Part shown: in pieces, positions 1 through 6,505 of the stretch
How the letters are laid out: each line of letters starts with the position of its first letter
Numbering within the stretch: position 1 is the first letter of the stretch
DNA from: Verrucomicrobiales bacterium
GTDB lineage: Bacteria; Verrucomicrobiota; Verrucomicrobiae; Limisphaerales; UBA1100
Assembly (NCBI GenBank): GCA_002721895.1
Contig: PBLV01000040.1
Location: forward strand, 1-29,914
DNA length: 29,914 nucleotides
Direction: 5' to 3'
Translations under genes and position numbers: made by a program
Notes under the pieces: generated by a model
Databases searched by the model: none
What the model saw: only the letters and a program-made list of their open reading frames with translations
Told to the model about the DNA's origin: nothing

Positions 1-1
1 T

Positions 2-97
2 CCAACCGATCAGCTAAGTGAAAGCCAACGCCGCTACGCCGAGGAGCAGTTAAAGCTATTCAAGAATTGGTGGGCGAATTGGGACGGCAAACCCTGA
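2..97 (+). CDS. C-terminal end of an unidentified protein (5' truncated)
   Basis: An open frame enters from the window edge and stops at TGA 95-97. The 31 visible residues are hydrophilic with a Trp-rich end (FKNWWANWDGKP) and include a short charged stretch, RRYAEEQLKLF, that looks helical. The next gene starts only 3 bases after the stop, so the two are probably co-translated. Too little is visible to name a family. A polymorphic-toxin or other effector C-terminus would fit the small acidic protein next door, but that is inference only. The complete gene upstream of this window is needed to judge it. Confidence 0.55.
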   Translation, partial: PTDQLSESQRRYAEEQLKLFKNWWANWDGKP

Positions 98-100
98 GCC

Positions 101-541
101 ATGAGCGATCTATTGGCCGGGTCGGAATGGTGGTTTCTGGAGCGGCTTCACTACGAAGGGGCGCTCCTTGAGGTTGATATTGCGGAGGGCATTATTTCTG
201 CCGTATCTGAGGATGTGTCCTTAGATAAGGGATTGTCCATTGAAGGGGTATCACCCATTGAGATAACAGAGAAAAGCAAACATGTTCGGATACAGTTTCC
301 GCACGTTCTGGCGCATCAAATAACCGACGAATCTTACTGTGCTCCAGAGGCCGGGAGCACAAAGGAAATTGGTGGACGCATACTTTGCCAACACACTGAT
401 TCGGCTTATCTGGAACATGTCATCAAAAACTCGCTGATCGATGATCTGGTGGATGATCCCGTATGCCACTACTCCCTGAATCTGGCCGATGACATCATCG
501 ATGTTATCACCACCGCCAACCCTTCAATCGAGTTGATCTAA
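101..541 (+). CDS. Small acidic protein, possibly immunity-like, function unknown
   Basis: This 146-residue protein starts at ATG 101, three bases after the preceding stop codon. It is rich in Asp, Glu, Ile and Ser and strongly acidic overall. It has no signal peptide, membrane segment or recognisable catalytic motif. The close spacing says it belongs with the upstream gene, and translational coupling is likely. Small acidic soluble proteins directly behind a larger gene are often immunity proteins for polymorphic toxins (general knowledge). I cannot assign an immunity family by eye, so the role remains open. The stop codon lies in a 9-bp tandem duplication. Confidence 0.8.
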   Translation: MSDLLAGSEWWFLERLHYEGALLEVDIAEGIISAVSEDVSLDKGLSIEGVSPIEITEKSKHVRIQFPHVLAHQITDESYCAPEAGSTKEIGGRILCQHTDSAYLEHVIKNSLIDDLVDDPVCHYSLNLADDIIDVITTANPSIELI

Positions 542-550
542 TTGATCTAA
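533..550 (+). repeat. 9-bp tandem duplication over a stop codon
   Basis: TTGATCTAA occurs twice back to back (533-541 and 542-550). The first copy carries the in-frame TAA of the small acidic protein. It looks like a small replication-slippage duplication; no function is implied. Confidence 0.8.
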
Positions 551-611
551 TGTTTGATGTGTTGCCTGATTGCTTTGCCGACGACAGGATCAAAAGCCGA
601 CTTGCTTGATC

Positions 612-2015
612 ATGAGTGATTCAATGAAAGAGACGGCATCTTCCCTGTCAAAATCAGGAAAGATCGCCATCATTGTCGCGGCCTTCCTCGGTTGGTTTTT
701 CGCCGGCATGCACTTGGGCATCACTTCGCTGGCCATGGGTTCTGCGTCAAAGGATTTACTCAAAAGCACGGGCCAATATGAGGGGGTTGTCACAAATCAA
801 AACAAGTCTGATGCAAACCCGACTGATACAAATCAGACTTCTGGTTCGACGCCCGCGCAAAATGATGCAGAGCAGCGGCTGAAGACCGACAGCAGCAAGT
901 GGTTTGGCTACTACGTTTGTGCATTACTTTTCGGCGGAGCATTGGGCGGTCTGGTGTTCGGGCGAATCGGCGACGAGTTTGGCCGGGTCAAAGGCATGAT
1001 GGCAGCGATATGTTGCTACTCGGGTGTTTCGGCACTCGCATATTTTGTTGAGACACCGGAGCAATTGTGGATCGCCCGATTTGTGGTGTGCATGGGCGTG
1101 GGAGGTATGTGGCCCAATGGCGTTGCGCTGATGAGTGAGGCGTGGGCCAGCGCGTCGCGGCCGCTCTTGGCAGGTGTGATCGGTACGGCGGCGAACATCG
1201 GCATCTTCATGACTGGCGTGGCCGGCAGAATTCGCGAAGTGTCGCCCGAAGATTGGCGCTGGGTGATGCTGATGGGCGCGGTGCCAATTGTGCTCGGTGT
1301 GCTTGTGCCATTGTTGGTGCCCGAATCACCCCGTTGGTTGGAGGATCAACGGCGGTTGAAAGGGGAGAAGGGTGATGCGGATGATTCGAATGAGTCGAAG
1401 CCGCAAGCTGTGACCACCAAGGAAATTTTCACGCCGCCGCTATTGACCGTCACGCTGGTGGGCATCCTGTTGGCCACGGTGCCACTGTTTGGCGGCTGGG
1501 GCAGCTCGAACTGGGCCGTAAAGTGGGCTGAGGACGCCGGCTCAGATGGACTCAAAGCGCAGGTGATCATGGCACGCTCACTTACGGGCATCATCGGCAG
1601 CTTTCTAGGCGGCTGGGTGGCAAGTTTGATAGGACGTCGACGCAGTTATTTTCTGAACAGCCTCATTTGTCTCGCCAGCGCGCAGTGCCTGTTTTGGTTC
1701 ACCACACCAACGGATGCGACGACGTTCCTGATAATGAACTCCGTACTCGGATTCTTCAGCGGCATATTCTTTGGGTGGCTCCCGTTGTTTTTGCCGGAAC
1801 TATTCGTCACACGTGTGCGCTCGGCCGGGGCAGGCGTGTGTTTCAATTTTGGCCGCATTATCACGGCGATCACCGTGTTCGTGACAGCAGCGCTCATCGC
1901 GCATTTCAACAACGACTTCCAAGCAATCGGCAGATTGACCAGCCTTATTTACCTTCTCGGCGCCGTCGGCATTTTGCTGATGCCCAAAGGGGTCGAAGGA
2001 GAAATTAAAGATTAG
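612..2015 (+). CDS. MFS transporter, sugar-porter-like
   Basis: This is a 467-residue polytopic membrane protein of the major facilitator superfamily. Visible hallmarks are the loop 2-3 motif A (GRIGDEFGRVKG, about residues 117-128) and the sugar-porter-type motif VPESPRWL near residue 237. A second-half counterpart, GGWVASLIGRRRS, precedes the seventh-to-eighth helix region. About twelve hydrophobic segments can be traced. The first external loop (about residues 50-97) is enlarged with Asn, Asp, Ser and Thr. The frame is open from 570, but I chose ATG 612 because the 14 residues before it are not MFS-like; ATG 624 is also possible. The substrate cannot be read from the sequence. The gene is converging with the VOC gene and shares its last 4 bases with it. 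Confidence 0.92.
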   Translation: MSDSMKETASSLSKSGKIAIIVAAFLGWFFAGMHLGITSLAMGSASKDLLKSTGQYEGVVTNQNKSDANPTDTNQTSGSTPAQNDAEQRLKTDSSKWFGYYVCALLFGGALGGLVFGRIGDEFGRVKGMMAAICCYSGVSALAYFVETPEQLWIARFVVCMGVGGMWPNGVALMSEAWASASRPLLAGVIGTAANIGIFMTGVAGRIREVSPEDWRWVMLMGAVPIVLGVLVPLLVPESPRWLEDQRRLKGEKGDADDSNESKPQAVTTKEIFTPPLLTVTLVGILLATVPLFGGWGSSNWAVKWAEDAGSDGLKAQVIMARSLTGIIGSFLGGWVASLIGRRRSYFLNSLICLASAQCLFWFTTPTDATTFLIMNSVLGFFSGIFFGWLPLFLPELFVTRVRSAGAGVCFNFGRIITAITVFVTAALIAHFNNDFQAIGRLTSLIYLLGAVGILLMPKGVEGEIKD

Positions 2016-2440
2016 GCGTCCGGCAGGTTGGTGACGCAGCGCCATTCTTCACGGTTGGCGGTGATGTCGATGACATTGCCGTCGGGGTCGAGGATCTTGA
2101 AGGAACACTCGGGCACGGTGTCGAGGTCTTCCACCTCCGTGCGGTCTTTCACGTCGCCCTTGCTGATGGAGGCGCCCCAAGCTTTGGCGCGGTTCCACAC
2201 CTCGGCGAGGTCGCGCACGATGATGCCGAAGTGAATGTATTCGTTGCCTTCCTCGAGCACGGGCCGCTCCAGCTCCGGCGGATGACTGAGCAGGGTGATG
2301 TTCAGCGTGCCGTCCGTCAGGTCAATGCTATCGCCTTGCGGCCGGTAATCGAAGAACTCCAGCCCGATCACTTCGGTGTAAAATTCCCGCGACCGTTCCA
2401 TGTCGCGGCAGCGCAATGCCAAATGTCGCAGCCAAGCCAT
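2012..2440 (-). CDS. VOC-family (glyoxalase/dioxygenase-like) protein
   Basis: This 142-residue protein has the vicinal oxygen chelate pattern. It opens with a strand carrying H6 (WLRHLALRCRD) and the helix motif SREFYTEVIGL. It continues with YIHFGIIV (H70) and the closing FKILDPDGNVIDI, where Asp125 occupies the usual Glu metal-ligand position. It is therefore probably a cytosolic metal-dependent lyase, isomerase or dioxygenase-like enzyme acting on a small molecule; the substrate is unknown. It is the last gene of the long minus-strand series, 30 bases after the SDR gene. It overlaps the convergent MFS gene by 4 bases at the stop codons, leaving no room for a terminator between them. Confidence 0.88.
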   Translation of the reverse strand: MAWLRHLALRCRDMERSREFYTEVIGLEFFDYRPQGDSIDLTDGTLNITLLSHPPELERPVLEEGNEYIHFGIIVRDLAEVWNRAKAWGASISKGDVKDRTEVEDLDTVPECSFKILDPDGNVIDITANREEWRCVTNLPDA

Positions 2441-2470
2441 GGGAGACGATATTACGGGACTCCATCAGTG

Positions 2471-3322
2471 TCAAAGAACACCTTCGGACTTCATGAGCGC
2501 GGTGTAGCCGTCCCGAAATGTCGGAAAGCGCGGGGTCCAACCGATCGCCTTCAAGCGGGCATTGGACACGCGCTTGTTGGTTCGGGCACGTTTGCCGCCG
2601 GAAATGGGTTCCCCGGAAGCGGGCAGGGGCCTCCTGAGTTGTCCGGCCAACCATTCGAGAAATGACCGGTGTGTGACGGGCTCGTTGTCGGTGACGTTGT
2701 AGATGCCCATTTCGTTTTCCATCGCGCAAAGAATTGCGGTCACGACATCATCACGATGAACCATGTTGATCCAACGACCGCCTTCTCCCTCCATCACGGC
2801 TTTGCCTCTCAAGAATTGCCGGTACAGATGGCCTCGGAAAGGGCCGTAGATGCCCGACACACGCAGCACAGTTGCGCCGCCCGAATGCTCAAGATACATC
2901 TCCTCGGCCAGAGCGAGATTTTGCGCAGTGCCGGCAGCAGGTTCATCGAAGCTTTCCTCATCCACCCAGTTGCCGTCAGTTTGCGGGTAAACACTGGTGC
3001 TGCTGGTAAACAGAAGACGCGCTTGGGAATCCTCAAACTTTTCAAGCAGATTGCGGGTTCCTTCCACAAAGACCTCATGGTGCATAGCGGCGTCTCCACG
3101 GCTTGAGGAAGCAGTGTTGATGACCCAGTCAAAGTCCCTGGGCAGCGCTTCCAGTGAGCCGTCAGCGGTAATGTCAACGCGGTGGGGTTTCAGCCCAACG
3201 GTTTCCATCTCGGCAGCGCCATCAGCAGTGCGACGCAGGCCATGCACTTCGTGGCCCTGGTCAACCAGCGTCCTCCCCAAGGACAGTCCGACATAGCCGC
3301 AACCGACAATCAATACACGCAT
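2471..3322 (-). CDS. Atypical SDR-family NAD(P)-dependent epimerase-like protein (YeeZ-like)
   Basis: This 283-residue protein begins with a Rossmann nucleotide-binding motif, VLIVGCGYVGLSLG, with the GxGxxG at residues 7-12. An SDR-like core follows (INTASSSRGD, LLFTSSTSVYP, GIYGPFRGH). The classical YxxxK catalytic pair is not visible in the expected place: the helix after SVYP reads AQNLALAEEMYL. This resembles the atypical SDR group that includes Escherichia coli YeeZ, whose reaction is not firmly known. It sits 54 bases after the TPR/LysM gene and 30 bases before the VOC gene, so it is probably co-transcribed with both. A nucleotide-sugar epimerase role is possible but not supported by active-site residues. 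Confidence 0.88.
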   Translation of the reverse strand: MRVLIVGCGYVGLSLGRTLVDQGHEVHGLRRTADGAAEMETVGLKPHRVDITADGSLEALPRDFDWVINTASSSRGDAAMHHEVFVEGTRNLLEKFEDSQARLLFTSSTSVYPQTDGNWVDEESFDEPAAGTAQNLALAEEMYLEHSGGATVLRVSGIYGPFRGHLYRQFLRGKAVMEGEGGRWINMVHRDDVVTAILCAMENEMGIYNVTDNEPVTHRSFLEWLAGQLRRPLPASGEPISGGKRARTNKRVSNARLKAIGWTPRFPTFRDGYTALMKSEGVL

Positions 3323-3376
3323 GTACGCCCATGAAAGCGGGGATTGAAGAGGTTGGCAATATCAAGAGGCGCGGAG

Positions 3377-4144
3377 TCAGGGTTGCACGGGGATCTTGAT
3401 GAGTTGACCGACCCTCATACGGCGCGGGTTCAAGCCGGGATTGGCGGCGAGCAGGCGCTGGACCGGAACCTGATATTTGCGCGCGATGCTGGACGGGTTT
3501 TCGTTTGGGCGCACTTTATGCTCACGGGGCGTGGCCGGTGCGGGCGCCGCAGGAGCAGGCTGCGGCGAACTCTTTGGAGCGGCGTTCTTTTGAGATGCCT
3601 TTGGGGACACCGGCGTGGGCGGCGGGATCACGTCAGCCATGCGGGGATTAATAGTGCTCAACCGCTGGCGAAGCACGTCGTTCTCATGGCGGGTCTTCTC
3701 GAATTGTTGAGCCAGATGGGTGAGCTTGCCTTTCAACTCAGCCAATTCACGTCGGCGCCGCTCGTGGGCATCGGAATCCTTCATTTCCTCGACCAAATCT
3801 ATCTGGCAGCCGGCCACGCGATCACCGATGTCTTTGGCAATGGGGGAGTCCGGGTTGAGTTTTAAAAAGCGACGATAATGGTAAATGGCTGCGGCGGGAT
3901 CGTTAACGTGTTTCTCGTAAAGGATGCCGAGTTCCTTGTGGGCGGCGGACGAACGGGGGTTGACCTCAAGCGCCTGATGAAAGGCCTCGATGGCATCGTC
4001 GTGGTTAAGTTGGCGAAGGAGTTCCTGCCCTTTGAGGTAGTACGGTTCGCGCTCCTCATCAACTACCCGGTTGGCACGTTGGCCGCAGGCACCAAGCATC
4101 AAACCAAGCGCCGCCAAGGGCAGTAATGGAACGAACCTCCTCAC
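3377..4144 (-). CDS. Lipoprotein with TPR repeats, coiled coil and C-terminal LysM domain
   Basis: This 255-residue protein has a lipoprotein signal peptide with lipobox LGAC (Cys20). At least two tetratricopeptide repeats follow (about residues 33-105; DDAIEAFHQALEVNP and PAAAIYHYRRFLKLNP). Then come a charged coiled-coil region (about 115-165), a Pro/Ala/Ser linker (about 170-207) and a C-terminal LysM domain (about 209-252; VRPNENPSSIARKY, AANPGLNP, VGQLIKIP). LysM domains bind peptidoglycan, so the protein is probably anchored in the outer or inner membrane and touches the cell wall. TPRs suggest a protein partner. A role in envelope organisation is inference. It lies within the minus-strand series, 39 bases after the acidic-tailed membrane protein gene. 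Confidence 0.9.
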   Translation of the reverse strand: MRRFVPLLPLAALGLMLGACGQRANRVVDEEREPYYLKGQELLRQLNHDDAIEAFHQALEVNPRSSAAHKELGILYEKHVNDPAAAIYHYRRFLKLNPDSPIAKDIGDRVAGCQIDLVEEMKDSDAHERRRRELAELKGKLTHLAQQFEKTRHENDVLRQRLSTINPRMADVIPPPTPVSPKASQKNAAPKSSPQPAPAAPAPATPREHKVRPNENPSSIARKYQVPVQRLLAANPGLNPRRMRVGQLIKIPVQP

Positions 4145-4183
4145 CCCGTCAGCTTACCCATGGGCGGGCGGGCTTGGCAACGT

Positions 4184-5131
4184 TTAATCCTCTTCCCGGC
4201 CGGGTTCGGGTGAATCCTCAGTGAAGGGGTTTTCCTCCGGCTCCTGCCCCTCGGGGTTGTCGTCAGTAAAGGGATTGTGTCCTTCCTCGGCGGACTCGAG
4301 GCGAGGAAGATAAAATGGAGCAAAAAAGAGATAAATCCAGCCAACGATGAAGTGGAGAATCCACACAACCAAAAGTCCGAGCAGAGGCAACAAGCCCATG
4401 CCGTAACAAAGGATGCCCATGCCGGCAAGAAGTGCACCGGGCATTAGTGCCGCGCCGGCCAGCCGCCACTGGGTACCCAAGCCCCCCTCGCGATCCGCGA
4501 AAAAGGCGACGGTACGAACAGCCCACACGCCGAGGAGAGCGAGTGCTGCCCACGTCACCAGCAAGCCGAGCATGACCAGTACCCCGAGTGCAAGCAGCAG
4601 AAACGGCCTACGCGCGCCCCATCGTGGGCCAAGGTATTCCCGCTGGAGATTCAGCGAAAGTGGCGGGGGATACGCAGCACGCCAATAGCCGAGCACGGAG
4701 GAGACGGCGATGTGGTTTTCTCGAAATTCAAGCTGCAGATCCGCCATACGGCCGTGATCGGCGGTGTTTTGGGAATCCACGATGAAGCGGAGGTAAGGCC
4801 GGTCGTTAAGCGGGGTCAACTCGACCGGAATCGAGTTGGGCCAGTGGAGGTAGCCCTCACGGATGGCGGGCTGTCCCGGGGGAATGTTCCTGATTGCCTG
4901 CTCGATGGCGGGGCACCAATGGCGATTCACGGACCAGACACAAGCGGCCGCCACCAGAAACGCCACCGCCAACTCCACCAGAAACAAACGCCACCAAGGG
5001 CTCTGGGCGAGGTTCGCGCAACCACGCAAGGTAAAGGGAAGCCACCCAAGCGAGGAACATTCCTGTTCCGGAATTTCCTCCTCTCGACTCTCCTCAACCT
5101 CGTGGGGATCCGTGGGTTCCTCCGGTTCCAT
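4184..5131 (-). CDS. Membrane protein with acidic N- and C-terminal tails, function unknown
   Basis: This 315-residue protein opens with about 25 mostly acidic residues. A hydrophobic helix follows near residues 47-68 (LFLVELAVAFLVAAACVW), then a soluble domain of roughly 110 residues. Two or more helices follow (FLLLALGVLVMLGLLVTWAA; a long Leu/Gly-rich stretch around 230-275). The C-terminus is acidic with an imperfect double motif (NPFTDDNPEG, then NPFTEDSPEP). The middle domain between the first and second helices is probably extracytoplasmic. I do not recognise a family. It starts 12 bases after the stop of the DUF6941-like gene, so they are probably co-transcribed. The paired NPFT motifs could be a linear docking site, but this is speculative. 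Confidence 0.82.
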   Translation of the reverse strand: MEPEEPTDPHEVEESREEEIPEQECSSLGWLPFTLRGCANLAQSPWWRLFLVELAVAFLVAAACVWSVNRHWCPAIEQAIRNIPPGQPAIREGYLHWPNSIPVELTPLNDRPYLRFIVDSQNTADHGRMADLQLEFRENHIAVSSVLGYWRAAYPPPLSLNLQREYLGPRWGARRPFLLLALGVLVMLGLLVTWAALALLGVWAVRTVAFFADREGGLGTQWRLAGAALMPGALLAGMGILCYGMGLLPLLGLLVVWILHFIVGWIYLFFAPFYLPRLESAEEGHNPFTDDNPEGQEPEENPFTEDSPEPGREED

Positions 5132-5143
5132 GCCGGCGGCTGT

Positions 5144-5587
5144 TTAATTCTCCTTGACGGAGGGTGGCGGTTGTTCGCTCTCGCCTTCAGCTTGGGGAAC
5201 TTCGATCACAGGAAGGGCATACCTAAGTTTCATAACATCATCCACCTCGATCTCGATGTGGTAAGGGCCGGCAGCTTGAAACTGCAATTGGCCAAAGACG
5301 CTGGCGTTGGTGGCGCTGTTGTTGGGATCATCCAGCTTGAACTTGACCTTGCTTTCGCGAAGCTGGGTCTGTCCATCGGGAGCAATGAGCCTGACACGCT
5401 CAACGAAGCTGCCCACGCCGGCGGTCCAACGATTGAACACGCAAATCTTCAGGGCGGTGACGGGCAACTGCGGCACGCGGATGTGGTTGAGGATTCCCAC
5501 CAGAATAAAGTTGCCGGTGGCTTCCTGTCGGATGTCCTCGCAGAGCAGGGAGCACTGGAGGTCGGGGAGAATTCGTGTGGCTTCCAT
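5144..5587 (-). CDS. DUF6941-like protein, function unknown
   Basis: This 147-residue soluble protein has a beta-rich pattern. Its start (PDLQCSLLCEDIRQEATGNF, then ILVGILN) resembles, from memory, DUF6941 proteins, which carry an LLCEDIR-type motif followed by an I/L-G-I/V strand. No enzymatic residues stand out. The rest reads as a beta-sandwich that could bind a partner or ligand. It lies 7 bases after the folD stop and 12 bases before the next gene, so it is probably in the same transcript. The family name is tentative; the coding call is secure. Confidence 0.85.
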   Translation of the reverse strand: MEATRILPDLQCSLLCEDIRQEATGNFILVGILNHIRVPQLPVTALKICVFNRWTAGVGSFVERVRLIAPDGQTQLRESKVKFKLDDPNNSATNASVFGQLQFQAAGPYHIEIEVDDVMKLRYALPVIEVPQAEGESEQPPPSVKEN

Positions 5588-5594
5588 TTCTAAA

Positions 5595-6503
5595 TTAATT
5601 CAGGGCCAAGCCGCGGGTGGCGGCGGCGGCTCGGACAGTGTTGGCCAAGAGCATGGCAATAGTCATGGGGCCCACGCCGCCGGGGTTGGGGGTGATCCTG
5701 CCGGCGATGGGCTGAACGGCGGCGAAATCAACATCACCCACCAGACGGGTGCCATTCTTGGCCATAGGATCGTCAATACGGTTCACTCCGACATCTATGA
5801 CCGTGGCACCGGGCTTGACCATATCGGCTTTCACAAATTCCGCCACGCCCATGGCGGCAACGAGGATATCGGCGCGGCGACAATGAGCGTCAATGCCGCT
5901 GGTCGCCGAGTGGCACAGGGTCACCGTGGCGTTTGCCCCCTGGGCCTTTTGCCCGAGCATCGCGGCCAGAGGTTTTCCCACGATGTTGCCCCGACCAAGA
6001 ATCACCACCTCGGCGCTGGCAATATCCACCCCGGATCGCAACAGCAATTCCTGAACGCCGGCGGGCGTGCAGGGCAGGAATCCATCCGTGTCACCCAGCA
6101 GAAGCTTGCCCATGTTTACGGGATGAAAACCATCAACATCTTTCCCGGGTGAAATGGTGTTAAAGACGGCAGCGCTGTCGATCTGCGATGGAAGTGGCGC
6201 CTGAACTAGAATGCCATGAATGGTGGCGTCAGCGTTGAGCTCGCCCACGAGTTTTAAAAGATTCTTCTGGGAGGTGTCCCCAGGCAGGACATAGGTTCGG
6301 GAATGAATGCCAAGCTTGAGGCAGGACTTCTCCTTCATGCCCACATAAACCCGCGAAGCGGGATCCTCACCCACCCGGACAAAAGCCAAGCCCGGCTGCA
6401 GGTTTCGTTCCTGCAACCGGGCCACAGCCTCGCGGGTTTCCTCGTGGATCACTCCGGCGATGGCACGGCCATCGATGAGGTTGTCCATCGAGTCGTCCGC
6501 CAC
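5595..6503 (-). CDS. folD: FolD: bifunctional methylenetetrahydrofolate dehydrogenase / methenyltetrahydrofolate cyclohydrolase
   Basis: FolD interconverts 5,10-methylene-, 5,10-methenyl- and 10-formyl-tetrahydrofolate with NADP(H) in the cytosol, supplying one-carbon units. The 302-residue length is normal. Catalytic residues are visible: Tyr53 and Lys57 in YVGMKEKSC, Gln101 in ILVQAPLP and Asp124 in GKDVDGFHP. The C-terminal signature PGGVGPMTIAML begins near residue 274. The Rossmann loop reads LGRGNIVGKP, with Gly where most family members have Ser (GRSxxVG), a modest deviation. The start at 6503 lies just after the SH3b-protein stop; ATG 6488 is an alternative. A folate gene among envelope genes suggests a long housekeeping transcript rather than one pathway. 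Confidence 0.97.
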   Translation of the reverse strand: MADDSMDNLIDGRAIAGVIHEETREAVARLQERNLQPGLAFVRVGEDPASRVYVGMKEKSCLKLGIHSRTYVLPGDTSQKNLLKLVGELNADATIHGILVQAPLPSQIDSAAVFNTISPGKDVDGFHPVNMGKLLLGDTDGFLPCTPAGVQELLLRSGVDIASAEVVILGRGNIVGKPLAAMLGQKAQGANATVTLCHSATSGIDAHCRRADILVAAMGVAEFVKADMVKPGATVIDVGVNRIDDPMAKNGTRLVGDVDFAAVQPIAGRITPNPGGVGPMTIAMLLANTVRAAAATRGLALN

Positions 6504-6505
6504 GA

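Noticed and set aside
5307..6152. 281-codon plus-strand frame over folD and the DUF6941-like gene
   Set aside because: It is the antisense of folD with His/Gly-rich composition and no recognisable domain.
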